From positions 1-42,093 of the forward strand of contig CAZHWO010000003.1 of assembly GCA_964536075.1 (NCBI GenBank): 42,093 nt of DNA, in the 5' to 3' direction. A program made the position numbers and the translations under genes. This stretch comes from JAAZHK01 sp964536075. GTDB lineage: Bacteria > Bacillota_I > Bacilli_A > RF39 > UBA660. This document shows positions 9,501 through 16,196 of the stretch, piece after piece. How positions within the stretch are numbered: the first letter of the stretch is position 1; the number at the start of each line of letters is the position of its first letter. The notes under the pieces were generated by a model. It ran no database searches. It saw nothing but the letters and a program-made list of their open reading frames with translations, and was not told the origin of the DNA.

Positions 9501-10173
9501 AATCTTTTGCTAGAGTATTCTCAATAAATTTACTAGTACCAAATACTTTAATAATATCTTCGTTACTAGATAAACCAAAAGCCCTTAATAAAGTCGTTAA
9601 GGTTACTTTTCTGGTTCTATCTATTCTTACATATAAAACATCCCTAGCATCTGTTTCAAATTCTAGCCAAGTTCCTCGCGTTGGAATAATCTGAGAAGTA
9701 ATAACAGCACGACCATTTTTATCGATTTCACGATTAAAATACACACTTGGTGATCTTACCAATTGTGATACAATAACTCGCTCTGCTCCATTAACAACAA
9801 AAGTTCCACTTTCTGTCATTACTGGCATATCGCCTAAAAATATTTCCTGCTCTTTTACTTCTCCGGTTTCGTTATTGAATAATCTTACTTCAACCTTTAA
9901 AGGAGCTGCAAAAGTTGTCTCACGATCTTTACTCTCTTTTATTGAATATCTTGGCTCATCAAAATGATAATCGCCAAATTCTAAAGATAGTGTCCCAGAA
10001 AAATTTTCAACGGGGAATAACTCTTCAAAAACTTCCTTTATACCAACCTCTACAAACCATTGGTACGATTTTTTTTGGATTTCTAATAAATCCCTAAGTT
10101 CATAAGTATTTCTAATCTTAGAAAAACTTCTTCTTTGACGGTGGTCACCACAATTAATTATCTTATATGCCAC
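6574..10173 (-). CDS. rpoB: DNA-directed RNA polymerase subunit beta
   Basis: RpoB is the second large catalytic subunit of RNA polymerase. The 1199-residue product has the [17 protein letters not shown] rifampicin-pocket region, [31 protein letters not shown], and the C-terminal [22 protein letters not shown] block. It ends in a very acidic tail of about 60 residues. The start is GTG with GGGGTGA six bases upstream. At residue 476 (codon 8746-8748, AAC) it has Asn where E. coli has His526 of the rifampicin site, whereas the Asp516 and Ser531 equivalents are conserved. A promoter and an inverted repeat lie between rsmC and rpoB. It is translationally linked to rpoC. Confidence 0.98.
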   Translation of the reverse strand: [1199 protein letters not shown]

Positions 10174-10231
10174 TAAATTTCACCCCTATACCATATTTTA
10201 AAAAATCAAAGAACATATTTTATGCTAATAC

Positions 10232-10274
10232 GTTGCCAACTTATATTATTAACATAAATTTGGCAACAAGTCAA
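10232..10274 (-). promoter_or_regulatory. candidate rpoB promoter with overlapping inverted repeat
   Basis: On the minus strand TTGACT (10269-10274) and TAATAA (10246-10251) are 17 bases apart, and the -35 abuts the rsmC stop codon. The perfect inverted repeat GTTGCCAA (10232-10239) and TTGGCAAC (10260-10267) has one arm in the promoter spacer and the other near the expected transcript start. No U-tract follows, so it is not a standard terminator. It could be an operator or an RNA hairpin in the rpoB leader. No known regulator is assigned. Confidence 0.55.
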
Positions 10275-10859
10275 TCAAAAAGTGCATTCAATTATAAAAA
10301 AACCTTTATTTTTATCTAAAACATTAACATTATACACTTCTTCTAAGTCGTTTATTAACGATTTAGCACCTTGCTCTTTTCTAACTACTAAAAATAATTT
10401 ACCATCCTTTTCTAAGTAATTCTTAGCTTTCATCAGTATTTCATATACTATTTTTTTACCGGCTCTTATCGGTGGATTGGTAACTATATAATTATATTTC
10501 TCAGTTATATTACTATAACAATCACTTTCAAAACAAGAAGCATTAGTGAGATTATTCTCTTTAATATTCATCTTGGTTAAATGAAGCGCTCGTTTATTGA
10601 TATCAATTAATTCGACCTGACAAGATGTTAATTTAGCAATAACAATACCAATTACCCCATAACCACAGCCAACATCTAAAACGCGACCATGAAATTTATA
10701 AATTCCAATAACTTCAAGTAATAATCTTGTTCCAAAGTCAATCTTTTTCTTAGCAAAAACCCCATTATCAGTATTAAAAATAAACTTCTTATTTAGGATC
10801 ATTACCTCGTTTTTTTGAACATTACTCTTCAAATCGTCATTAGTAAAATAATGACTCAC
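10275..10859 (-). CDS. RsmC/YbxB-type 16S rRNA guanine-N2 methyltransferase
   Basis: This class I SAM-dependent methyltransferase lies between rplL and rpoB, exactly where Bacillus carries ybxB. The 194-residue product has the SAM-binding motif VLDVGCGYGVIGI (about residues 79-91), an acidic VELIDIN strand end, and the NPPIRAGKK motif IV typical of RsmC-like N2-guanine methyltransferases. The N-terminal half of full-length RsmC is absent, as in the Firmicutes YbxB form. The start is GTG after AAGGGGTGAT. The exact target base (G1207 in E. coli RsmC) is inferred from family membership. The stop is TGA. Confidence 0.85.
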   Translation of the reverse strand: MSHYFTNDDLKSNVQKNEVMILNKKFIFNTDNGVFAKKKIDFGTRLLLEVIGIYKFHGRVLDVGCGYGVIGIVIAKLTSCQVELIDINKRALHLTKMNIKENNLTNASCFESDCYSNITEKYNYIVTNPPIRAGKKIVYEILMKAKNYLEKDGKLFLVVRKEQGAKSLINDLEEVYNVNVLDKNKGFFIIECTF

Positions 10860-10880
10860 ACTTTATCACCCCTTAAGATA

Positions 10881-10918
10881 ATAAAAGAGTTTACTATAAA
10901 TTAATATATAGTAAACTC
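10881..10918 (-). terminator. terminator after rplL
   Basis: On the minus strand a perfect 12-bp stem (arms at 10887-10898 and 10907-10918) ends in CTC and is followed by TTTTATTATC. It separates the rplJ-rplL unit from rsmC. Some read-through is plausible, because rsmC has no clear promoter of its own. Confidence 0.75.
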
Positions 10919-10974
10919 CTTTCTTCGTATTCATATAATACTACATTAAGTAAATAAAATCAATCTTTTTCGAA

Positions 10975-11346
10975 TTATTTTACTTCTACTGTTGCGCCAG
11001 CTTCTTCAAGTTTCGCTTTAATTTCATTAGCTTCATCAACTGAAATGTTTTCTTTAACAGCGCCACCGTTATCAGCAATATCCTTAGATTCTTTTAATCC
11101 TAAGCCAGTGATATCACGAACTACTTTAATTACATTAATTTTTGCATCACCAGCACTTACTAATGTAACAGTAACACTAGATGGACCTTCTTCACTTTCA
11201 CTAGCCGCTACTGGTGAAGCAGCCATTGCTATAGCACTTGGATCTACTCCAAATTCCTCTTTCATTGCGTCAACTAATTCTTTTATTTCTAAAAGAGTCA
11301 TTTCTTTTAAAGAACTAATAAATTCTTCTTTGGTAATCTTTGCCAT
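10975..11346 (-). CDS. rplL: 50S ribosomal protein L7/L12
   Basis: L7/L12 forms the flexible stalk dimers of the large subunit that recruit translational GTPases. The 123-residue product has the helical N-terminal dimerisation domain (SLKEMTLLEIKELVDAMKEE), an Ala/Pro/Ser hinge (about residues 40-55), and the compact C-terminal domain with KINVIKVVRDITGLGLKE and the GAVKENIS segment. Length is normal. A TAAGGAGG site precedes the ATG, 14 bases after rplJ. It shares the L10-leader-controlled transcript. Confidence 0.97.
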   Translation of the reverse strand: MAKITKEEFISSLKEMTLLEIKELVDAMKEEFGVDPSAIAMAASPVAASESEEGPSSVTVTLVSAGDAKINVIKVVRDITGLGLKESKDIADNGGAVKENISVDEANEIKAKLEEAGATVEVK

Positions 11347-11360
11347 TTTAATTTTCCTCC

Positions 11361-11855
11361 TTAATTATTTTCTCTTTCTTCAGCATAAAGATTTAAACAT
11401 ATCGATAAATCTCTTACTATTTGAATCATTCCACCAGCAAGCATTGTTAGTAATCCTTCTCTCGATGGTAAAATTGCTAATTGAGCTAGCACTTCTTTAT
11501 CAGACACATTGCCATCAACAATTCCTACTTTCAATTCTAATACCGGATGTTTTTTTGCAAAGTCGGCTAAAATTTTAACTGCTGCTATTTGATCAGTACT
11601 AAAAGCCATCGCACTTGGACCAACTAAATGTTCAGCAACATCAATTTTTAAGTCATTCATTGCTCTAACCATTAAAGTATTCTTATACACTTTATAGTCA
11701 GCATTATTGTTTCTTAGACTTTTTCTTAGTTCCTTAGCTTCATTATCGGTTAAACCGCGATAATTAAAAAGAATGATACTTGCTGCCGCTTTTACTTGAT
11801 CTTTAATCTCTTCAATTACTTTTTGCTTGGCATCTAAGATTTTTTCACTTGCCAT
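11361..11855 (-). CDS. rplJ: 50S ribosomal protein L10
   Basis: L10 anchors the L12 stalk on 23S rRNA. The 164-residue product has the N-terminal rRNA-binding globular domain (AASIILFNYRGLTDNEAKELRK, VGPSAMAFS) and a C-terminal helix (about residues 135-160) that binds L12 dimers. An AGGAGGAG site lies before the ATG. An L10 leader with an attenuator hairpin lies directly upstream, so the L10-L12 complex probably represses its own transcript by the mechanism known in Bacillus. Confidence 0.96.
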   Translation of the reverse strand: MASEKILDAKQKVIEEIKDQVKAAASIILFNYRGLTDNEAKELRKSLRNNNADYKVYKNTLMVRAMNDLKIDVAEHLVGPSAMAFSTDQIAAVKILADFAKKHPVLELKVGIVDGNVSDKEVLAQLAILPSREGLLTMLAGGMIQIVRDLSICLNLYAEERENN

Positions 11856-11884
11856 AAAACTCCTCCTATTTTTTTATTTGAAAA

Positions 11885-11992
11885 GGCCATAAAAAAGTCC
11901 TTATATATGCATACAAGGACCCCTTAAATATTTTAAGTTCAAGTCCTCGGTAGGATTTACTTTTATACCTACTGTCTATGGCACTCACAAAT
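11885..11992 (-). promoter_or_regulatory. L10 ribosomal protein leader with intrinsic attenuator
   Basis: The minus-strand RNA carries GTGCCATAGACAGTAGGT and, across a short loop, CCTACCGAGGACTTG, which match the conserved core of Firmicutes L10 leaders (kink-turn region bound by the L10-L12 complex). Downstream, a 10-bp stem (arms within 11897-11920, GTCCTT opposite AAGGAC, loop GCAT) is followed by TTTTTT (11891-11896). That is an intrinsic terminator ahead of rplJ. The layout fits transcription attenuation by L10(L12)4. Confidence 0.88.
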
Positions 11993-11999
11993 TAACTAA

Positions 12000-12028
12000 A
12001 TTATAATATATTTTTTTTTATTTGTCAA
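12000..12028 (-). promoter_or_regulatory. perfect consensus promoter for the L10 leader, -35 inside rplA
   Basis: TTGACA (12023-12028) and TATAAT (12000-12005) on the minus strand are separated by exactly 17 bases. The -35 lies in the last two sense codons of rplA (GAC AAA, just before TAA). This gives rplJ-rplL a strong promoter separate from rplK-rplA. Confidence 0.88.
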
Positions 12029-12716
12029 AAGAATTTAAATTTATTTTAATTCCTGGACCCATCGTACTAGCAACTGAAACATTTTTTATGTAGTCACCCT
12101 TCAAGGTTGAAGGCTTAACTTTAATAATAGTAGCTACAAAAGCATCTAAATTCTCTAACAGTTGAGCTTCGGTAAACGATACTCTACCAATAATTCCATG
12201 AACATTACCAAATGAATCTGATCGATACTCAATACGACCTGATTTAATCTCATTAACTGCTTTGGCAACATCTACTGTAACTGTTCCTGTTTTAGGATTA
12301 GGCATTAAACCTTTAGGCCCTAAAACCTTACCTAGTTTACCAAGTAATGGCATCATATCTGGCGTAGCAACCATTACATCAAATCCAAACCAATTTTCTT
12401 TTTCAATCTTTTGTAGCATATCAACATCACCAACAAAATCAGCTCCGACTTCTAATGCCTTTTTAGCTTGATCTCCTTTAGCAATTACTAAAACTTTTTT
12501 GACTTTTCCTGAACCATTAGGTAAAGCAATCGTTCCCCGTAATTGTTGATCAGCTTTTTTAGTATCAATGTTTAAACGAATAGCTACTTCAACTGAACCA
12601 TCAAACTTACTGGTCGATGTATCTTTAACCAGTTTAAGAGCTTCTTCTTTTGAATAAAGATTCATCTTATCAACTTTTTGAGCTACTTCTACATATTTTT
12701 TGCTTCTTTTTTTCAT
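12018..12716 (-). CDS. rplA: 50S ribosomal protein L1
   Basis: L1 forms the mobile stalk at the tRNA exit site and represses its own mRNA. The 232-residue product shows the family blocks FDGSVEVAIRLNID, ADFVGDVDML, MPLLGKLGKVLGPKGLMPNPKTGTV and the C-terminal KGDYIKNVSVASTMGPGIKI. An AAGGAGG site precedes the ATG and lies immediately after an L1-type RNA element, so bound L1 could cover it. The last codons double as the -35 box of the next promoter. Confidence 0.97.
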   Translation of the reverse strand: MKKRSKKYVEVAQKVDKMNLYSKEEALKLVKDTSTSKFDGSVEVAIRLNIDTKKADQQLRGTIALPNGSGKVKKVLVIAKGDQAKKALEVGADFVGDVDMLQKIEKENWFGFDVMVATPDMMPLLGKLGKVLGPKGLMPNPKTGTVTVDVAKAVNEIKSGRIEYRSDSFGNVHGIIGRVSFTEAQLLENLDAFVATIIKVKPSTLKGDYIKNVSVASTMGPGIKINLNSFDK

Positions 12717-12731
12717 TTAAAATACCTCCTT

Positions 12732-12758
12732 GTGGTAAATAGCGGATTTTCCTCCCAC
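12732..12758 (-). promoter_or_regulatory. L1-type autoregulatory mRNA element before rplA
   Basis: The minus-strand RNA reads GTGGGAGG, then AAAATCC, then GCTATTTACCAC. The outer GTGG and CCAC pair, and the inner segment resembles the L1-binding region of 23S rRNA and of Firmicutes L1 leaders. It is directly followed by the rplA ribosome binding site (AAGGAGG), so L1 binding would block initiation. A similar copy lies before rplK. Confidence 0.7.
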
Positions 12759-12786
12759 ATAGATAATAACCTATATGTATTTATAA

Positions 12787-13212
12787 TTATTTTATTTCAA
12801 TTCCCATATTTAATGTTGTTCCTTCAATGATTTTCATTGCTGATTCAAGATCATAAGCATTTAAATCGGGTAATTTAATTTCTGCAATTTCACGAACTTG
12901 TTCTTTAGTTAACGATCCAACAAATTGTTTTGATCCTTTGGTAGAACCTTTTTGAACTTTAGCCATTTTCTTAATTAAGAAAGCAGCTGGTGGGGTTTTT
13001 ATTACAAAATCAAAACTTCTATCATCATAAATAGTAATTTCTACGGGTAATACATCGCCCATTCTTTCCCTTGTTGCATCATTATAACGCGTACAAAATT
13101 CTTGTAGGTTAATTCCTGCTGGTCCAAGCACCGTTCCAACTGGTGGAGCAGGTGTTGCTTTACCGGCTTGAATTTGCAACTTAATCTTTTTTACAACTTC
13201 TCTTTTTGCCAC
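12787..13212 (-). CDS. rplK: 50S ribosomal protein L11
   Basis: L11 binds the GTPase-associated centre of 23S rRNA. The product has LQIQAGKATPAPPVGTVLG with the conserved proline pairs, GPAGINLQEFC, KTPPAAFLIKK and the C-terminal GTTLNMGIEIK. The GTG at 13212 is chosen because it lies seven bases after AGGAGGTG and gives the family length of 141 residues. An in-frame GTG three codons earlier is part of the ribosome binding site itself. An L1-type element and a promoter lie in the gap after nusG. Confidence 0.96.
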   Translation of the reverse strand: MAKREVVKKIKLQIQAGKATPAPPVGTVLGPAGINLQEFCTRYNDATRERMGDVLPVEITIYDDRSFDFVIKTPPAAFLIKKMAKVQKGSTKGSKQFVGSLTKEQVREIAEIKLPDLNAYDLESAMKIIEGTTLNMGIEIK

Positions 13213-13246
13213 GAAAAACACCTCCTATATTTTATCTTTTTCGCGA

Positions 13247-13277
13247 GTGGTTCAAATAGCTAATCCGCGCCTCCCAC
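13247..13277 (-). promoter_or_regulatory. L1-type autoregulatory mRNA element before rplK
   Basis: The minus-strand RNA reads GTGGGAGG, then CGCGGATTA, then GCTATTTGAACCAC. It shares GTGGGAGG and GCTATTT-ACCAC with the element before rplA. The outer GTGG/CCAC pairing is the same. It lies 20-25 bases before the rplK ribosome binding site. Confidence 0.7.
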
Positions 13278-13313
13278 TAATTTAATCTATATTAAATTAA
13301 ATATAGTTACTAA

Positions 13314-13342
13314 ATAATATCATCATTTTTAACAAAAAGCAA
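13314..13342 (-). promoter_or_regulatory. candidate promoter of rplK-rplA
   Basis: TTGCTT (13337-13342) and TATTAT (13314-13319) on the minus strand are 17 bases apart, between nusG and the L1 element. A strong match in spacing, moderate in sequence. Confidence 0.6.
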
Positions 13343-13350
13343 CTGTCTAT

Positions 13351-13884
13351 TTAGTCTTTCTGAATTTTTGCTAATTCCACTTCGACAGAAGTCACCTGAC
13401 CAAATAAATCAACAGAAATCGTTAGCATTTGATTAGGTATATCAATGGTTTCAATTATTCCTTCCATTCCTTTAAATGGACCATCAATAATTTTAACCTT
13501 ATCGCCTTCTTTTAATTCGTTAGCAATATCTAAACGGCTAATGCCCATATTACTTAAAATATGATCAACTTCATATGGTTGGAGCGGTGTTGGTTTAGCC
13601 CCTTTACCACTTGATCCGATAAAGCCAGTAACCCCGGGAGTATTTCTAACTACAAACCATGCTTCATCACTCATTATCATTTCGACTAAGATATAACCAG
13701 GAAACATTTTTTTAATTTTTTCCTTCTTTACCCCGTCTTTTATCTCTTCAACTTTTTGTTCTGGGACAATTACTCGAAAAATATAATCATCCATTCCCAT
13801 CGAGCTAGCACGCATTTCTAATTTTTCTTTAACATTGTTTTCATGACCAGAATAAGTATTAACTACATACCATTGTTTTTCCAT
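13351..13884 (-). CDS. nusG: transcription termination/antitermination protein NusG
   Basis: NusG binds RNA polymerase and modulates elongation, pausing and coupling to ribosomes. The product (177 residues) has the NGN domain (KQWYVVNTYSGHENNVKE, FPGYILVEM, PGVTGFIG) and a C-terminal KOW domain (EGDKVKIIDGPFKGMEGIIE). The ATG at 13884 is chosen. It overlaps the secE stop codon by one base (TAATG), has GGGTGA upstream and starts at the normal MEKQWYV position. Four extra upstream codons are open but lie inside secE. Confidence 0.96.
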   Translation of the reverse strand: MEKQWYVVNTYSGHENNVKEKLEMRASSMGMDDYIFRVIVPEQKVEEIKDGVKKEKIKKMFPGYILVEMIMSDEAWFVVRNTPGVTGFIGSSGKGAKPTPLQPYEVDHILSNMGISRLDIANELKEGDKVKIIDGPFKGMEGIIETIDIPNQMLTISVDLFGQVTSVEVELAKIQKD

Positions 13885-14063
13885 TATTTCACCCACGCTT
13901 GTAAAGCAGCCATAATTAAATCAATAATGGCAAACATTATTGAAAAGAAAAGGATAAAAACAATTGTCGTCATTGAATATTTAACCATTTCCTTTTTTTC
14001 CGGCCATTTAACTTTGCCTATTTCTTTTTTTACTTCTTTGAAAAAGTTTATAATTTTTTTCAT
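13884..14063 (-). CDS. secE: preprotein translocase subunit SecE
   Basis: SecE is the essential clamp subunit of the SecYEG channel. The 59-residue product, read directly from the minus strand, begins MKKIINFFKEVKKEIGKVKW. It carries the signature KVKWPEKKEMVKYS before a single membrane helix (about residues 31-55). This is the one-helix form usual in Firmicutes. A GTGG site lies a few bases before the ATG. Its stop overlaps the nusG start. The usual small neighbour rpmG (L33) is not found next to it. Confidence 0.93.
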   Translation of the reverse strand: MKKIINFFKEVKKEIGKVKWPEKKEMVKYSMTTIVFILFFSIMFAIIDLIMAALQAWVK

Positions 14064-14123
14064 TATCCACCTACTTATTATATGTTTTTTTTCAAAATAA
14101 AAACACTTCTTTGTGTCACTAAT

Positions 14124-14152
14124 AAACTAACACATTATTGTTTATAAGTCAA
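14124..14152 (-). promoter_or_regulatory. candidate promoter of secE-nusG
   Basis: TTGACT (14147-14152) and TAGTTT (14124-14129) are 17 bases apart on the minus strand, with TG one base upstream of the -10 (extended -10). It sits about 60 bases before secE. The -10 itself is a weak match. Confidence 0.5.
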
Positions 14153-14206
14153 TACTAATTTTTAAAATATTAAATTTATCTAAACTTAAGAAATCACTAT
14201 CCGTCA

Positions 14207-14839
14207 TTAATAAAAGAAATAAAAATAGACAAATAAAACAACTATTGATATTAAAACAGCTATCAATGGAATAAAAATTATATTGGCAAAAGCGGCTTTT
14301 CGTTCCAATTCTGGACTTTCTATCCCCTCGGCCCAAGCTCGTCCAGATGGAGTAGACTTAACTTTCGTTGTTTGATCAGCAATACCTAAACCAGTATCTT
14401 CTTGTTTATGAGGGATGATTTCTGGATTACTTTTAAAATCACAATAGTATACAGGCTTATTCTCATTAATAACAGCATTATAATAACGTTCATCCGCAAT
14501 GGGAAGAAAATCTTTATAAAAAGCATAATTATCCTTTATCCACTCTTTGGAAAAAGCATAATCAACCTGGCCTAAATTAATTCCAATCATTAAACCGGCT
14601 AATGCTTGGATACTTGTTAAGCGATAATCACTAGTAGCTACCGTAACATTATTAAATTTTATCGGTCCTTGAAAAGTAACATCAATCGCATTATGATTGA
14701 TAATGGCCATTGTCCCTTGATCATTAAGTTTCTTTAATTCTAAACTAGCATAATAAAAGAAACGCATTAGCTCATTATTAAATTCTATATCGTTATTAGT
14801 TTTAGTACCTGTATCATTTAACCAAGCTTTTATATTCAC
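14207..14839 (-). CDS. unknown tail-anchored membrane protein between sigH and secE
   Basis: I do not recognise the family. The product is 210 residues from the GTG at 14839, which is chosen because AGGTGAT lies four bases upstream; a GTG three codons earlier is possible. Residues 1-145 look soluble and mixed alpha/beta. Residues about 146-180 are polar and low in structure, with a KSTPSGRAWAEGIESPELER segment. Residues about 183-210 form one strongly hydrophobic C-terminal helix ending FYFFY, a tail anchor with the bulk of the protein in the cytoplasm. It takes the place that rpmG occupies in Bacillus. Codon use matches its neighbours, so recent transfer is not suggested. Function cannot be assigned. 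Confidence 0.8.
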   Translation of the reverse strand: MNIKAWLNDTGTKTNNDIEFNNELMRFFYYASLELKKLNDQGTMAIINHNAIDVTFQGPIKFNNVTVATSDYRLTSIQALAGLMIGINLGQVDYAFSKEWIKDNYAFYKDFLPIADERYYNAVINENKPVYYCDFKSNPEIIPHKQEDTGLGIADQTTKVKSTPSGRAWAEGIESPELERKAAFANIIFIPLIAVLISIVVLFVYFYFFY

Positions 14840-14866
14840 CTTTATCACCTATCTTATTCTGTCATA

Positions 14867-14896
14867 ATTATATCACATTATTTTTAAGATAAACAA
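14867..14896 (-). promoter_or_regulatory. candidate promoter of the tail-anchored protein gene
   Basis: TTGTTT (14891-14896), inside the last sigH codons, and TATAAT (14867-14872) are 18 bases apart. The -10 is extended (TGATATAAT). Confidence 0.6.
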
Positions 14897-15498
14897 ATAA
14901 AATGTTTGGCTTTTAATCTTTTTCTAATCGCAACACAAGCATTGTCAACAGTCTTCTCGGTTATATCTAGCAACCTAGCAATCTCAACATGTTTGAAACC
15001 ATTGAATTTTAATTCAAAAACTTGAGCATAAATAAAAGACAAACTATTGATAAAATTAATTAATTGTAAATTTAGTTCATGAACGCAAATGCTCTCTATA
15101 GGAGATAATAATTTATCATCAGAGATTGTTTCTATTAAAGTAAGATTATCAAAAAGCTGTTCATTATAAGAAATAGCTTTATTTAAAAGCATTTTCTTTT
15201 GGGTACCATGATGCTTTATTACTCTAAGCATCGTTCGTTTAACTGATACTAAAGCATAAGTATAAAATATATTATCACTACCTTGATTAAAACTATAAGC
15301 TGCCTTACATAAACCAAGCAGGCCCTCTTGGATTAAATCTTCAAGTTCCAATCCCATTTCTTTAGCTTGAAAGAGATATTTCTTGGCCAAAGATTTAACT
15401 AAAGGTTTATATTTATTGTAAATAAACCCCATTGCTTCATCATTATTTTCTTTTATCATGTAAACTAATTCATTATCATTAAGATCTCTATAATCCAA
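14884..15498 (-). CDS. sigH: sigma-70 family RNA polymerase sigma factor, SigH-like
   Basis: In Bacillus sigma-H directs stationary-phase and early sporulation genes. The 204-residue product has sigma region 2 (NDEAMGFIYNKYKPLVKSLAKKY, LEDLIQEGLLGLCKAAYSF) and a region 4 helix-turn-helix (VFELKFNGFKHVEIARLLDITEKTVDNACVAIRKRL). Its place downstream of mrnC-rlmB and upstream of secE-nusG is that of Bacillus sigH, which supports the name. The start is TTG with AGGTGG four bases upstream. Regulon and activity are not visible here. A different stress sigma factor with the same architecture cannot be excluded. Confidence 0.8.
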   Translation of the reverse strand: MDYRDLNDNELVYMIKENNDEAMGFIYNKYKPLVKSLAKKYLFQAKEMGLELEDLIQEGLLGLCKAAYSFNQGSDNIFYTYALVSVKRTMLRVIKHHGTQKKMLLNKAISYNEQLFDNLTLIETISDDKLLSPIESICVHELNLQLINFINSLSFIYAQVFELKFNGFKHVEIARLLDITEKTVDNACVAIRKRLKAKHFICLS

Positions 15499-15506
15499 AT
15501 TACCAC

Positions 15507-16196
15507 CTATCTCTTACTTCTTAGCACCTCATATATCATAATACCGGCCGCTACAGAAGCATTTAAACTATTTACCTGACCATACATTGGAATAGTTGCT
15601 ATAAAATCACAAGCTTCTCTTGTTAATCTACTCATTCCTAATCCTTCATTACCAATAACTAAAACAATTTTTGATGAATAATCAATTTCACGGTAGTTAG
15701 TCCCTTCCATATCTGTTCCCACAATCCAAAAACCATGATCTTTCAGTTCTTTAATCGTCTGATTAATGTTAGTAACTTGCACTATATTAACATTATTAAT
15801 CGTTCCCGCACTAGTTTTCATAACGGTCGAATTAACTGATACACTGCGATCTTTAGGAATAATAATTCCGCTAATTCCGGCTGCCTCACAAGTTCTTATA
15901 ATAGCTCCTAAATTATGGGGATCTTCTAAATGATCCAAAATAACAATTATATCTTCATCAAAAACAGTCGGTAACTTTTGATATTCATAGTCAGGTATAT
16001 AAAGTATTATACTCTGATGGTTTCCTTCTGCAAGTTGATCTAATTTTATTTTATCCGCATATTCTATTCTTATTTTGGCATTTTCTAATAAAGCTTTTAT
16101 ATTATTATCATGAAAACCTTGCTGTAAAATTATTTTATCAATCTTTTTTTTCTTTTTTAACAGCTCAATGGCTACATTCTTTCCATAAACTAACAT
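15507..16196 (-). CDS. rlmB: 23S rRNA 2'-O-ribose methyltransferase RlmB-type (SpoU family)
   Basis: This SPOUT-fold enzyme methylates a ribose in 23S rRNA (Gm2251 in E. coli). The 229-residue product has an N-terminal substrate-binding domain (about residues 1-70, MLVYGKNVAIELL) and the three SpoU motifs: LEDPHNLGAIIRTCEAAG, LVIGNEGLGMSR and IPMYGQVNSLNASVAAGIM. The ATG lies inside the last codons of mrnC (7-base overlap), with AGGTAGAAGG as ribosome binding site, so the two are translated together. The Bacillus neighbour yacP is missing after it. Confidence 0.93.
   Translation of the reverse strand: MLVYGKNVAIELLKKKKKIDKIILQQGFHDNNIKALLENAKIRIEYADKIKLDQLAEGNHQSIILYIPDYEYQKLPTVFDEDIIVILDHLEDPHNLGAIIRTCEAAGISGIIIPKDRSVSVNSTVMKTSAGTINNVNIVQVTNINQTIKELKDHGFWIVGTDMEGTNYREIDYSSKIVLVIGNEGLGMSRLTREACDFIATIPMYGQVNSLNASVAAGIMIYEVLRSKR

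Noticed and set aside
11045..11578. 177-codon plus-strand frame opposite rplL and rplJ
   Set aside because: It is the shadow of two well-supported ribosomal protein genes, with no ribosome binding site and no recognisable protein features.
14090..14120. Terminator between the tail-anchored protein gene and secE
   Set aside because: The ACAC/GTGT stem is only four base pairs; too weak to call despite the T-run after it.
14142..14336. 64-codon minus-strand frame overlapping the tail-anchored protein gene
   Set aside because: It is out of frame with the longer gene, has no ribosome binding site, and its composition is that of a shadow.
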